DNA of 64,000 bases from Micromonospora cremea (GCF_900143515.1 NZ_FSQT01000001.1:2232001-2296000), one strand, 5' to 3'; positions 54,101-62,461 are shown, counted from the first letter of the stretch. Made by a program: numbers and translations. The notes: generated from the letters alone by a model not told the origin.

Positions 54101-55541
54101 CGAGCGCGTCCAGTCGGCCTTCGCCGTAGACGTTGTTGTCCGCCGGAGTGCCACCGCACTGGTCGTCGGCCTTGTCGATCGCGGCGCCGTTGAGCAGCGC
54201 ACGGGTCGCGTTGACGTCGCCGACCAGCGACGGGGCCGCCGCGTACAGCAGGGCGACCGTGCCCGCCAGGTGCGGAGCGGCCATCGACGTGCCGTTGTAG
54301 CTGGCATAGGAGTTGCCCGGGATGCTCGACCGGACGTTCACGCCCGGCGCCGAGATGTTGGGCTTGATCTCCCCATTCTGCCCGGCGCCCCGGCCCGAGA
54401 AGCCGGCGACGTTGTTGTTGATGTCGTACGCGCCGGTCGAGTAGTTGCTGACCAGGCTGCCTGGCGAGCCACTGCTCTGGCACGCCGGCCCGCTGTTGCC
54501 GTTGGACCAGGCCCCGAAGATTCCGGAGGCGGCCCAGGCCAGCGTCACGTCCTCCATGAAGGGTTCGTTGGACGGGTTCTGGCTGCCCCACGAGTTGTTG
54601 ATGATGTTCGGCCGCTTGCTCGCGTCCGCGTTCTCGCCGTTGAGGTCCGTCGGCTCGAGCATCCACTGCCCGGAGGTGACCAGAGCGTCGTCGTTGGGGC
54701 AGCAGCCGTTCGCCGCGATCCACTTGACCCCGGGCGCGACACCGATCTGGTTCGCGCCGTCGGAGCCGGCCATGGTGCCCATCGTGTGCGTACCGTGGCC
54801 GTTGGTGTCACAGGGGGCGGTCGCGCAGGTCCCGGCGGCGTTGAACCAGTTGTAGTTGTGGTCGAACGTGCCGTCGCCGTTGTTGCCGCGGTAGGAGTTG
54901 ACCAACGCCGGGTGGTCGAACTGGACCCCGGTGTCGATGTTCGCGATGGTGATGCCCTCGCCCGTGACGCCGTACTGGTCCCAGACGTCGTCGGCGTTGA
55001 TGTTCGCGATGCCCCACTCGAGGGCGTTCACGGTCTTCTCATCGGTGCCCTTGGTGACCTCGGGCACCTTGTAGGCGACCGGGGCGTAGAGACCCTCCAC
55101 CTCCTCGTGGGCGGCGAACTTCTGCGCCATCGCCAGCGAGCCGCTGCTCACCTTGATGGCGTTGGTCGCCCAGAAGGTCTGGTACTTCGCGCCCGAGCCG
55201 TCGAGTTCGGCCCGGATCTTGCCCTGGCTCTCGGCGGCGGTCTTGCGCAGTGCCTCCGCGACCGCCGTGCCGCGCTTCGACCAGTCCGTGATGGCGCTGG
55301 CCTTGCTCAGGTCCGCACGGTCCTTGAACCGGATCCAGAAGTCCCCTTCACTCTTGGCCTGGAGCTGCTTCGCGAGCTCCGGTCGGATCTTGTCCCCCGG
55401 AGCGGCGCCGGCCGCCGTTCCGCCGGGCGCCGCCTGCGCGCCCGAGCCGATACTGGCCAGGCATGTCGCGGCGAGGATCATCGCCGCACCAGCGCTCACC
55501 AGTGATCTGGCTGTGCGCCTCCATTGTGGACGTCTGAACAT
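51129..55541 (-). CDS. Giant secreted S8 subtilisin with Kelch repeats and CarboxypepD-like modules
   Basis: The 1470-residue protein (ATG with GGGAGG upstream) has a signal peptide (about 1-38), a pro-region, and a subtilase domain (about 160-560) with the triad in IANIDTGVQFDHPAL, DTNGHGTHTMGT and YNGTSMAAPHLAG. Then come carboxypeptidase-regulatory-like modules (TGILAGTVTDATTGSPIAGATL and another), a jelly-roll domain (about 720-860; WWWEVDNVLIG), a further regulatory-like module, a beta-sandwich (RTFTVTNTGGAPVDVEF), a Kelch propeller (about 1010-1300) with repeated NxWTxLADxPAPRAA-type blades, a BACON-like domain and a last regulatory-like module. It is an extracellular protease, flanked by two paralogous winged-helix genes. 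Confidence 0.93.
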   Translation of the reverse strand: MFRRPQWRRTARSLVSAGAAMILAATCLASIGSGAQAAPGGTAAGAAPGDKIRPELAKQLQAKSEGDFWIRFKDRADLSKASAITDWSKRGTAVAEALRKTAAESQGKIRAELDGSGAKYQTFWATNAIKVSSGSLAMAQKFAAHEEVEGLYAPVAYKVPEVTKGTDEKTVNALEWGIANINADDVWDQYGVTGEGITIANIDTGVQFDHPALVNSYRGNNGDGTFDHNYNWFNAAGTCATAPCDTNGHGTHTMGTMAGSDGANQIGVAPGVKWIAANGCCPNDDALVTSGQWMLEPTDLNGENADASKRPNIINNSWGSQNPSNEPFMEDVTLAWAASGIFGAWSNGNSGPACQSSGSPGSLVSNYSTGAYDINNNVAGFSGRGAGQNGEIKPNISAPGVNVRSSIPGNSYASYNGTSMAAPHLAGTVALLYAAAPSLVGDVNATRALLNGAAIDKADDQCGGTPADNNVYGEGRLDALALLNAAPTGDTGILAGTVTDATTGSPIAGATLTLTGPTGREVTTGTDGKYSATLPVGDYQVAVAAFGYASTTKPATVTDGATTTLNVALTAVASVNVTGAVTDGSGHGWPLYAKVTVTGVSGVYDYTAPANGRYSIKLPAGQTYTLKYESQYPGYQTVTKEVVVGSGNVTANVAVPVDTTTCTTAPGYTFGSDGEYETFDGTTVPAGWSVVDNKGNGQVWKFTDDGNRGNLTGGSGNFAIIDSDAYGAGGSQDSSLVSPVVNLTAVTAPVIRFNQDFNQLADDTADVDLSIDGGATWTNVLRQESDVRGPKVTEIPIPQAAGKAQVQVRFHYYDASYEWWWEVDNVLIGSQVTCVPVDGGLVVGNVRDKNDNSYVNGATVTSDDRPTEKAVTVATPDDPGLADGFYWLYSTLTDTHKFTAKAGNYVSQSKQVDVQADWATTANFQLAAGRLSVTPTQVSATVQMPSGKASRTFTVTNTGGAPVDVEFSERDNGFELLRADGSRMTSQQVLGATGAPEQRLTVPTSFAAKASGKAAMATPAAVSPQAAPWTDITDYPANIMDNRVVSLNGMVYSIGGGDGSSSTTKNYAYDPVAQTWASVADLPGARNALAVGVVDAKIIATGGWADGGPDAATWSYDPAANTWTELADNPAPRAAAGQAVVDGKLYAIGGCTTAACTPMSNTVVRYDPGSDSWETMANYPKSVAFASCGGIDGTIYCTGGNDGAASQKASYAFDPGANTWTAIADAPVDNWASSFAVASGKLLVVGGSQGGAISNAGFAYDPGTSSWSNLPNANTARYRGGAACGFYKIGGSSGSFSAAPDSEVLPGFEGCAEAAADVSWMTIDKSAVTLTPGEKVTVTVGMTANVDQPGTYSGSVGIKENTPYTVAPVAVTMTATPPKTWGKLMGTVTGTSCAGATSPIAGAVVQVDSWAMSWTFATDTQGKYAYWVDRRNNPLTMIVAKDGWKPQTRSTKINATTPTVENFGLSPVRC

Positions 55542-55783
55542 CCGTGTTGCCTCCCTCAGAACGACCCAGGGTGAAAATGGGCCATGGTGAGAGTGCAGGA
55601 GATCCGTCTCGATGAAACCGAGTGGACGAACCCCTCCATGCCCCCCATGCACCGCGCGGGTCACGCCGGTTGCCCGAATGGACACTATGATCGAGAAGAA
55701 AGGACGATCAAGAACTTGCCGTAAGCAACTTGTCACTAACGGTTGCCAGGCGGGCGGCAGGCTTGCCCAACACTGTCAGGACC

Positions 55784-56374
55784 ATGACGAGAACTGGGCA
55801 GGATGATGCCCATGGATCCCGGGTGGGTGCTGTGGCCGAGGACGACGAAGCGGCGGTGGACGGGTCCGATCCGGTTGACGAGCCGTTCCCGCTGCTGATC
55901 GCGGTGACCTCGTCGCCGACCGAGCGAATCCGGCTCGCGGAGCGCCTCGAGGGCATCGCCCCGCTGCTGCTGGTGGCCGACCTCAACGAGCTGCGCCGGC
56001 TGATCGCCACTCCACAACGGCCTGCTGGGATACCGTCCCAGCCGGCGCCCGCCGCCGCAACCGACTCCGCCCTGGTCATCGACTCGCCCCGGTCCACCGC
56101 CCGCTGCCAGGACCGGGAGATCGACCTGACCCGACTCGAACACGACCTGCTGATCTGCCTGACCACCGAGCCGATCCGGGTCTGGAGCTACGGCGAGCTG
56201 CACCGGTCGGTCTGGCGCGACGAAGGGCGCGAGCGCAAGGCGGACGTGCAGTCGCTGGTGAAGCGGCTCCGACGCAAGCTGCACGACCTCGGCACCGGTG
56301 CCACGATCGAGGCCGTGCGCGGCGTCGGGCTGCAACTGACCGACCGTCAGGAGCCGCGGATCGGGCGGGCCTGA
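55784..56374 (+). CDS. Winged-helix regulator with degenerate N-terminal domain (paralogue B)
   Basis: The 196-residue protein (ATG at 55784; later GTG starts are possible) has an N-terminal acidic segment, then PLLIAVTSSPTERIRLAERLEG, aligned with ASSPAERRQLARLL of paralogue A, and a C-terminal winged helix (REIDLTRLEHDLLICLTTEPIRVWSYGELHRSVW, then AVRGVGLQL). It is divergent from the giant subtilisin gene. The shared architecture and position suggest both regulators act on the protease promoter or respond to related signals. No Asp phosphorylation motif is visible. Confidence 0.85.
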   Translation: MTRTGQDDAHGSRVGAVAEDDEAAVDGSDPVDEPFPLLIAVTSSPTERIRLAERLEGIAPLLLVADLNELRRLIATPQRPAGIPSQPAPAAATDSALVIDSPRSTARCQDREIDLTRLEHDLLICLTTEPIRVWSYGELHRSVWRDEGRERKADVQSLVKRLRRKLHDLGTGATIEAVRGVGLQLTDRQEPRIGRA

Positions 56375-56427
56375 CGCGGCTGCCTGATGTGGGCAGCGCC
56401 CCAGTGGACCACCGGGGCGGCGATCGG

Positions 56428-57324
56428 TCAAATCAGCCCGGCACGGGTCCACAGCAGGCGCCCCGGCCCGGCCACCAGGCCCACGCCCGCCAAATGGGCG
56501 TGCACCCGCTCCGCCGACCAGCGCAGGGTGGTACGCCAGTGCGGGTTGGCGCGGGCGGCGGCCCGGCCGACCGCCGGCGGGATATCCACCGCCGCGTACA
56601 CGTCCGGATGGACCAGGCGGTTGGCGATCGTGTGGGCGGCACGGCCGACCAACAGCCGGGCGTACGACATGCTCAGCGGGCCGGCGGCCGCGACCTGGCG
56701 GCCCAGCTCCTCGCGGGCGAACCGGACGTGCCGTGCCTCCTCCACCACGTGGATACGCGAGACCATCCGGATGAGCGGCTGGAGCGACTCGTCTGCCATG
56801 ATCTCGCGCTGGAACGCGTCGAGGATCTCCTCGGCGATGAGGATCGCGGCGTACATCCGAGGGCCGCTGGCGGTCGCCTTGAGGAACCGGCCGAGCAACT
56901 GGTCGACCGGGTTCGCCCGGTAGACCGGGCAGCCCATCGCCTCGATCAGCCGACCGAACATGATGGAGTGCCGACACTCGTCGGCGACCTCGGTCAGCGC
57001 GTACTGGGCGTGCCGGCTGGTCGGGTCGGCGTCGTAGTAGTGCCGGATCAGCATCTGCATGAGGATCGTCTCGAACCACAGCCCGGCGCTGGCCGCGCTG
57101 GCCACCTCGTGCTTGGTGAGCTCGACGCGCTGCTCCTCGCTGAGCCGGGCCCAGAGCGGGGTGCCGTAGAGGCTGCTGCGGTGCGGCGGGAGCCAGTAGG
57201 CGCCCGGGACGTGCGGCGCGTCCCAGTCGATCTCGACGACCGGGTCGTAGCTGGTGCGTAGCGAGGAGGTGAGCAGCCGGTCGGCGACCGCCGCGCGCTC
57301 GGATTCCGCCGGTCCCGCGTCCAT
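56428..57324 (-). CDS. AurF-like diiron oxygenase
   Basis: The 298-residue protein (ATG with GGAGG upstream) matches the AurF/DUF-type diiron family: ALTEVADECRHSIMFGRLIEAMG and ILIAEEILDAFQREIMADESLQPLIRMVSRIHVVEEARHVRFAREEL supply the ExxxH and HxxEEARH-type iron ligands. Members N-oxygenate amines or oxidise other small molecules; many are uncharacterised. It is divergent from the TetR-DUF4873-SDR-hydrolase operon, with a small palindrome between them, and probably belongs to the same pathway. Confidence 0.88.
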   Translation of the reverse strand: MDAGPAESERAAVADRLLTSSLRTSYDPVVEIDWDAPHVPGAYWLPPHRSSLYGTPLWARLSEEQRVELTKHEVASAASAGLWFETILMQMLIRHYYDADPTSRHAQYALTEVADECRHSIMFGRLIEAMGCPVYRANPVDQLLGRFLKATASGPRMYAAILIAEEILDAFQREIMADESLQPLIRMVSRIHVVEEARHVRFAREELGRQVAAAGPLSMSYARLLVGRAAHTIANRLVHPDVYAAVDIPPAVGRAAARANPHWRTTLRWSAERVHAHLAGVGLVAGPGRLLWTRAGLI

Positions 57325-57351
57325 GGCTCCTCCATATTGACGTGACGTCGG

Positions 57352-57362
57352 GTAACTGTTAC
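57352..57362. promoter_or_regulatory. GTAACTGTTAC palindrome between diiron oxygenase and TetR genes
   Basis: This perfect 11-base palindrome sits in the 48-base divergent promoter region, next to TTGACG (57337-57342), a possible -35 box for the TetR operon. It is placed to let the TetR protein repress both directions. Confidence 0.6.
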
Positions 57363-57372
57363 GAGTAGTAGC

Positions 57373-58101
57373 ATGCGATCGCCGCTCAAAGATGTCAATG
57401 GATCCGATCCGGCGACCCCCGCCCCCGACGAGGGCCGGAAGGCGAAGGGCAACGGCCGCCGGGACCGGTGGGCCGACCACCGTGAGCAGCGACGGCGGGA
57501 CCTGATCGGCGCCGCCGTGCAGGCGTTGCTGCGACACGGGCCGGAGGTCGACATGGACCAGGTGGCCGCCACCGCCGGTGTCAGCAAGCCGGTCCTGTAC
57601 CGCTACTTCGCCGACAAGTCGCAGCTCTGGGTCGCGGTGAGCGAGGTGGTGGCGGCCCGGATCATCGACACCGTGGCGCCCGCCGTGGAGCAGGTCCGCG
57701 AGGAACGCGGCCTGGTGCAGGCGACCATCGACGCGTACCTCGGGGTGATCGAGGCGCAGCCCACGCTCTACCGGTTCCTGATGCACCAGTCGGGCCACCC
57801 CGGCATCCACCAGGTGGTCGCCGGGACCAGCCAGCAGGTCGCCGCCGGATTGGCTCGCGTGATCGGCGACCGGCTGCGCGCGCTGGGCCTGGACGCCGGC
57901 CCCGCCGAGCCGTGGGCGTACGGCCTGGTGGGCTTCGTGCAGGCGGTCGGCGACTGGTGGACCACGCACGGCCAGCCGATCAGCCGCGCGGCCCTCACCG
58001 ACTACCTGACCGCTCTGCTGTGGAACGGAATCGAGGGCGTACGCGCCAGCGCCGACCTGCCGCGCGAGCTCACCCGAGCCCACGAACGGATCGCGCCGTG
58101 A
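57373..58101 (+). CDS. TetR-family transcriptional regulator
   Basis: The 242-residue regulator has a basic N-terminal tail, the TetR helix-turn-helix (DLIGAAVQALLRHGPEVDMDQVAATAGVSKPVLYRYFADKSQLW; about 35-80) and a long ligand-binding domain. It is the first gene of a four-gene operon; its stop overlaps the DUF4873 start (GTGA). It probably controls this operon and the divergent diiron oxygenase gene. Confidence 0.93.
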   Translation: MRSPLKDVNGSDPATPAPDEGRKAKGNGRRDRWADHREQRRRDLIGAAVQALLRHGPEVDMDQVAATAGVSKPVLYRYFADKSQLWVAVSEVVAARIIDTVAPAVEQVREERGLVQATIDAYLGVIEAQPTLYRFLMHQSGHPGIHQVVAGTSQQVAAGLARVIGDRLRALGLDAGPAEPWAYGLVGFVQAVGDWWTTHGQPISRAALTDYLTALLWNGIEGVRASADLPRELTRAHERIAP

Positions 58102-58394
58102 GTTACCACGGCCCGGCGGGCGTCGCGGGCACCGCGGTCCGGGTGCACCTCAGCGGGCGGTGGGAGCCGGTCGACGGCCGCTACCACTGGGGTGGGCGGA
58201 TCGAACCCGATCCGCGGGTGGCCCAGCTGCTGCGCTCCGGTCAGCGTGACGTCGAGCTGCGGATCGCCGACCGGGTCCGGGCCGCCCGGCTCGCCGAGGT
58301 CGACCCGTGGGGCGGCGTACGGATCACCGGCGTGGGCGATCCGCCCTGGCCGCCGGCCGGACCGGGCCCGGCGCCCGAGCCTCTGGAGGAGTGA
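58098..58394 (+). CDS. DUF4873 domain protein
   Basis: The 98-residue protein contains VRVHLSGRWEPVDGRYHWGGRI, the core of DUF4873. That small domain is often found near or fused to flavin monooxygenases and SDR enzymes in actinobacteria. It has no signal peptide or catalytic motif that I recognise. The GTG overlaps the TetR stop, so it is translated with it. It may be an accessory or binding subunit of the neighbouring oxidoreductase; this is inference. Confidence 0.82.
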   Translation: MSYHGPAGVAGTAVRVHLSGRWEPVDGRYHWGGRIEPDPRVAQLLRSGQRDVELRIADRVRAARLAEVDPWGGVRITGVGDPPWPPAGPGPAPEPLEE

Positions 58395-58407
58395 TGGAGA
58401 CACGCGG

Positions 58408-59274
58408 ATGCGCTATGACCTGACCGGCAGGACCCTGCTCATCACCGGCGCGGCGCGCGGCATCGGGGCGCAACTGGCCCGCGCGGCCGTCGCCCGCGGC
58501 GCCCAGGTCGCCCTCGTGGGCCTGGAAGCCGAGCTGCTCAAGCAGCTCAGCACCGAGCTGGACGCTCACTGGCAGGAGTGCGACGTCACCGACCAGACGG
58601 CTCTGGAGGCCGCAGTCGCCTCCACCGTGGAGCGCTTCGGCGGCATCGACGTGGTCGTGGCGAACGCCGGCATCGCGAACCTCGGCACCGTCGCCGTGGG
58701 GCCGATCGACGCGTTGGTCCGTACCGTCGAGGTGAACCTCTGCGGCGCGATCCGCACGGTCAGCGCGGCGCTGCCCCACGTCACGGCCGCCCGCGGCCAC
58801 GTCCTCATCGTCTCGTCAGCCGCGGCCTTCGCGGCGATGCCCGGCATGGCCGCCTACTGCGCGTCGAAGGCGGGCGTGGAGCAGTTCGCGAACGTGTTAC
58901 GGCTGGAGACCCGCCAGCGCGGCGTCACCGTCGGCACCGCGCATCCGATCTGGATCGACACAGACCTGGTCCGGGACATCCGCGACGACCTGGCGTCGTT
59001 CCGCAGCACGCTGCGCCGGCTGCCGTGGCCGCTGTCCACCGTCGTACCCGTCGAGCAGTGCGTCGACGCCCTGCTGCGGGGCATCGAGCGCCGCAAGCGC
59101 AAGGTCTATGTGCCACGCTCGCTCGCCGTGGTGCAGGCGCTGCGGCCGGTGGTGTTGAGCGGGCTCTCGGACGCGCTGATCACCCGATTCGGCGGGCACC
59201 GCATGGTCGACCAGATGGAAGACGAGGTACGCCAGCTCGGGCGTTCCTTCGGCAGGACCTCCGTGGAGGGGTAG
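58408..59274 (+). CDS. SDR-family oxidoreductase
   Basis: The 288-residue short-chain dehydrogenase has TGAARGIGAQLA near residue 12, VVANAGIA near 85, the catalytic Ser in VLIVSSAAAF, YCASKAGVEQF for Tyr/Lys, and a C-terminal extension with RRKRKVYVPRSLAVVQALRP, which suggests membrane or lipid association as in enzymes acting on lipophilic substrates. It lies 13 bases after the DUF4873 gene and two bases before the hydrolase gene. Confidence 0.92.
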   Translation: MRYDLTGRTLLITGAARGIGAQLARAAVARGAQVALVGLEAELLKQLSTELDAHWQECDVTDQTALEAAVASTVERFGGIDVVVANAGIANLGTVAVGPIDALVRTVEVNLCGAIRTVSAALPHVTAARGHVLIVSSAAAFAAMPGMAAYCASKAGVEQFANVLRLETRQRGVTVGTAHPIWIDTDLVRDIRDDLASFRSTLRRLPWPLSTVVPVEQCVDALLRGIERRKRKVYVPRSLAVVQALRPVVLSGLSDALITRFGGHRMVDQMEDEVRQLGRSFGRTSVEG

Positions 59275-59276
59275 CC

Positions 59277-60134
59277 ATGACCGTTCACTTTCGTCGCGCC
59301 GGCAGCGGTGAGCCGCTCGTGCTCATCCACGGCATCGGTCACCGCCACCAGGCCTGGGAGCCGGTGTTCGACCGGCTCACCGCCCATCACGAGGTGATCG
59401 CGCTCGACCTGCCCGGCTTCGGGAACTCCCCGGTGCCCGACGCCGGCATGCCCGCCGACATGGCCGCCACCGTCGCCGGGATCCTGCCGGTCCTGACCGC
59501 ATGGGGGCTGGAGCGCCCGCACGTGGCCGGCTACAGCCTCGGTGGGGCGATCAGCCTGGAGCTCGCCGCCACCGGGGCGGTCGCCTCGGCCACCGCCTTC
59601 TCCCCCGCCGGGTTCTTCACCCCCGCCGAGCGCCGCCGGGCACTGGCCATCCTCACGATGTTGCGGGTCAATTCGCACCTACCCACCCCGATCATGCGGC
59701 TCGCGCTGCGCTCGGCGTACCTGCGGGCGATGTGCTTCGCGCCGTTGGTGGCCCATCCGAGGCTGCTGGACGCCGACCGCGCGCTGGGCGACGCGCTCGC
59801 CCTGCGGCGTGGGCTCGGCTTCAACGCCGTGGCCCGGGCCGCCCGCGACTACCGCTTCGACGGTCTCCGGCTGGCCGACGCGACGGTGCCGGTGACCGTC
59901 GGATGGGGTGACTGCGACCGCATCTTCGGCGTCCACCAGGCCGAGCGCGCCCGGGCTGGCCTGCCGGCGGCCCGGGTGGTGACGTTGCCCGGCTGCGGGC
60001 ACGTGCCGATGAGTGACGACCCGGATCTGGTCGCCGCGCTCATCCTGGAGACCACCGGTGCCGTGCCCTCGGCGTCGTCCAATCCCCCGGCCGCGGCGCG
60101 ACGCGGGAGTCAGGAACATCACTTCACAGAATAA
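59277..60134 (+). CDS. Alpha/beta hydrolase
   Basis: The 285-residue alpha/beta-fold hydrolase has the oxyanion HGIGHRHQAW, nucleophile elbow AGYSLGGAIS (Ser near residue 90), the acid Asp in VGWGDCDRIF and the catalytic His in LPGCGHVPMSDDP. A cap region lies between. It would hydrolyse an ester or a C-C bond. It is the last gene of the TetR-DUF4873-SDR operon. Confidence 0.92.
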   Translation: MTVHFRRAGSGEPLVLIHGIGHRHQAWEPVFDRLTAHHEVIALDLPGFGNSPVPDAGMPADMAATVAGILPVLTAWGLERPHVAGYSLGGAISLELAATGAVASATAFSPAGFFTPAERRRALAILTMLRVNSHLPTPIMRLALRSAYLRAMCFAPLVAHPRLLDADRALGDALALRRGLGFNAVARAARDYRFDGLRLADATVPVTVGWGDCDRIFGVHQAERARAGLPAARVVTLPGCGHVPMSDDPDLVAALILETTGAVPSASSNPPAAARRGSQEHHFTE

Positions 60135-60137
60135 AAA

Positions 60138-60168
60138 CTTGCAGGCTCCGCAAGATCCCTCCTAGCCT
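60138..60168 (+). promoter_or_regulatory. Promoter and dyad upstream of the TetR-exporter unit
   Basis: TTGCAG (60139-60144) and TAGCCT (60163-60168) are 18 bases apart, and the GTG start follows six bases later, so the message may be leaderless. The inverted repeat CTTGC-N7-GCAAG (60138-60154) overlaps the -35 box and fits an autoregulatory TetR operator. Confidence 0.55.
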
Positions 60169-60174
60169 CGCCGG

Positions 60175-60795
60175 GTGACCGATACCGACCAGGCTGCCAC
60201 CGGGCGTCGCGACCGCAAGAAGCGGCAGACGCGGGCCGCGCTGACCGCCGCCGCGCTGCGGCTGGTCGCCGAACGCGGCCTGGAGCACGTGACGGTGGAG
60301 GAGATCAGCGAGGCCGCCGACGTCTCCTCGCGTACCTTCTTCAACTACTTCACCTGCAAGGATGAAGCCCTCACCAACGACCCGGCGCTCGACGGCACTC
60401 CGGTCGTGGCGCGGCTGGCCACCGCTCCGCGGGAGGTGCCGGCGTTGCAGGCCGTGCGACTCGCCCTCGACGAGGCGGTCGACACGATGCAGGTCGACCG
60501 GGAGCTGTGGCGACTGCGGCTCGCCGTCATCGCCCAGAACCCCGCGCTGCTGCCCCGGCTGATGGCGGGGAACGTCGAGACCGAGCGGGCCATGATCGCG
60601 GCCATCGCCGCCCGCCTCGGTGTCGATCCCGACCACGGCCACCCGGCGCTGGTCACCGCTGTGGCCGGCGCGACGTTCCGCACCGCGATGCTGCGCTGGG
60701 CCGCCGGCGACGACAGCCGGCCCCTGCACGACTTCGTGGACGAGGCGTTCGCCGCGGTCGCCGCCGGCCTGCCGGATCCACCACCCCCGTCCTGA
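60175..60795 (+). CDS. TetR-family transcriptional regulator (exporter-linked)
   Basis: The 206-residue protein begins at a GTG and has the TetR helix-turn-helix (ALTAAALRLVAERGLEHVTVEEISEAADVSSRTFFNYFTCKDEAL; about 20-65), followed by an MftR-like helical ligand domain. It precedes the DHA2 exporter gene by 74 bases on the same strand. The usual arrangement is repression of the exporter until a toxic ligand binds. Confidence 0.93.
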   Translation: MTDTDQAATGRRDRKKRQTRAALTAAALRLVAERGLEHVTVEEISEAADVSSRTFFNYFTCKDEALTNDPALDGTPVVARLATAPREVPALQAVRLALDEAVDTMQVDRELWRLRLAVIAQNPALLPRLMAGNVETERAMIAAIAARLGVDPDHGHPALVTAVAGATFRTAMLRWAAGDDSRPLHDFVDEAFAAVAAGLPDPPPPS

Positions 60796-60869
60796 CCACA
60801 CCAGCCCCCGCTCCGGCCGTACCGGTTCCGGGGCCAGCCCTCCAACAACACCCCGACAAGGGAGCGTCA

Positions 60870-62447
60870 ATGACCACCACCGCCCCGCCCGCTGACGTAG
60901 CCGACGTCAGCACGCGCATGTCGCGTCGCGAGGTTCTCCAGGCCCTCTCCGGCCTGATGGTCGGCATGTTCGTGTCCATCCTCGCCTCCACGGTGGTGGC
61001 GAACGCGCTGCCGCGGATCATCGCCGACCTGAACGGCAGCCAGACCGTCTACACCTGGATCGTCACCAGCGAACTGCTCGCCATGACGGCGACGGTGCCG
61101 CTCTGGGGCAAGATGGCCGACCTCTACAGCAAGAAGCTGCTGATCCAGCTGTCGCTGGGGCTGTTCGTGGTGGGTTCGCTGATCGCGGGCTTCACGCCGA
61201 ACGTCGAGGTGCTGCTGATCAGCCGGGTCGTGCAGGGCATCGGCGCCGGCGGCATGACGGCGCTGGCCACGATCGTGATGGCGGCGATGATCCCACCGCG
61301 CGAGCTGGGCCGCTACGCCGGCATCTTCGGCGCGGTCTTCGGTGTCGGCACCATCGCCGGGCCGCTGATCGGCGGCCTGCTCGTCGACACGTCGTGGCTG
61401 GGCTGGCGGTGGTGCTTCCTGATCGGGGTCCCCTTCACCATCCTGTCCATCGTCCTGCTGCAGCGCACCCTGCACCTCCCGGTCGTCCGCCGCAAGTTCA
61501 AGATCGACTGGCTCGGCGCCGTGCTCATCACCGCGGGCGTCTGCACGCTGCTGATCTGGTCGTCCCTGGCCGGAAACAAGTTCGCCTGGGCCTCGGGCTG
61601 GACGGCCGCGATGGTCCTCGGCGGTCTGGTCCTGCTGGCGCTGGCCGTCTTCGTCGAATCGCGGGCGGCGGAGCCGATCGTTCCGCTGGACATCTTCCGC
61701 AACCGCACGGTCTCGCTGGCCACTGCCGCCAGCGTGCTGGTCGGTGTCGCGATGTTCGGTGGCACGGTCTTCCTGTCCCAGTACTTCCAGATCTCGCTGG
61801 GCAAGTCCCCGACCGTCGCGGGCCTGATGAGCCTTCCAATGATCTTCGGTCTGCTCGTCTCGTCGACGGTGGCCGGCCAGCTCATCACGAAGTTCGGCCG
61901 GTGGAAGGCCTACCTCGTGGCCGGCGCCGCCGTGATGACCGTCGGGATGCTGCTCCTGGGCACCATCGACGCCACCACCAGCGTCGTCGTCCTGTCGATC
62001 TACATGGCCGTGCTGGGCATCGGCGTCGGCATGCTCATGCAGAACCTCGTGCTCGCCGCGCAGAACGACGTCCCCGCCCACGAACTCGGTGCCACCACCT
62101 CCGTGCTGACGTTCTTCCGCAGCATGGGCGGCGCCATCGGGGTCAGCGCACTCGGTGCGGTCCTGGCGAGCCGGGTGACCTCGCTGACGGCCGAGCGGCT
62201 CGGCCCGGCCGCGGCCGGCGGCGGCTCCGCCGAGGTGCCCGACCTGTCCACCCTGCCCGAGCCGGTGCTGCGCATCGTGCAGGACGTGTACGGCACCGCC
62301 ACCGCCGACCTCTTCCTGGTCGGCGCCCCGATCGCGCTGCTCGCACTGATCGTCGTGCTGTTCATCAAGGAAAAGCCGCTACACACCCTCAGTGGGGACG
62401 AACGACGCGCCCAGGAGGAGGCGGCCGCAAAGGCCGCGACTCACTGA
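60870..62447 (+). CDS. MFS drug:H+ exporter, DHA2 (14-TMS) family
   Basis: The 525-residue membrane protein has about 14 helices and EmrB/QacA landmarks: VVANALPRIIADLNGSQTVYTWIVTSELLAMTATVPLWGKMADLYSKK (motif A region), RVVQGIGAGGM and GPLIGGLLVDTSWLGWRWCFLIGVP (motif C/B). It probably expels a lipophilic drug or metabolite at the cost of protons. AAGGGAG precedes the ATG. A strong terminator follows. Confidence 0.94.
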   Translation: MTTTAPPADVADVSTRMSRREVLQALSGLMVGMFVSILASTVVANALPRIIADLNGSQTVYTWIVTSELLAMTATVPLWGKMADLYSKKLLIQLSLGLFVVGSLIAGFTPNVEVLLISRVVQGIGAGGMTALATIVMAAMIPPRELGRYAGIFGAVFGVGTIAGPLIGGLLVDTSWLGWRWCFLIGVPFTILSIVLLQRTLHLPVVRRKFKIDWLGAVLITAGVCTLLIWSSLAGNKFAWASGWTAAMVLGGLVLLALAVFVESRAAEPIVPLDIFRNRTVSLATAASVLVGVAMFGGTVFLSQYFQISLGKSPTVAGLMSLPMIFGLLVSSTVAGQLITKFGRWKAYLVAGAAVMTVGMLLLGTIDATTSVVVLSIYMAVLGIGVGMLMQNLVLAAQNDVPAHELGATTSVLTFFRSMGGAIGVSALGAVLASRVTSLTAERLGPAAAGGGSAEVPDLSTLPEPVLRIVQDVYGTATADLFLVGAPIALLALIVVLFIKEKPLHTLSGDERRAQEEAAAKAATH

Positions 62448-62461
62448 GCGGTACGGCAACT

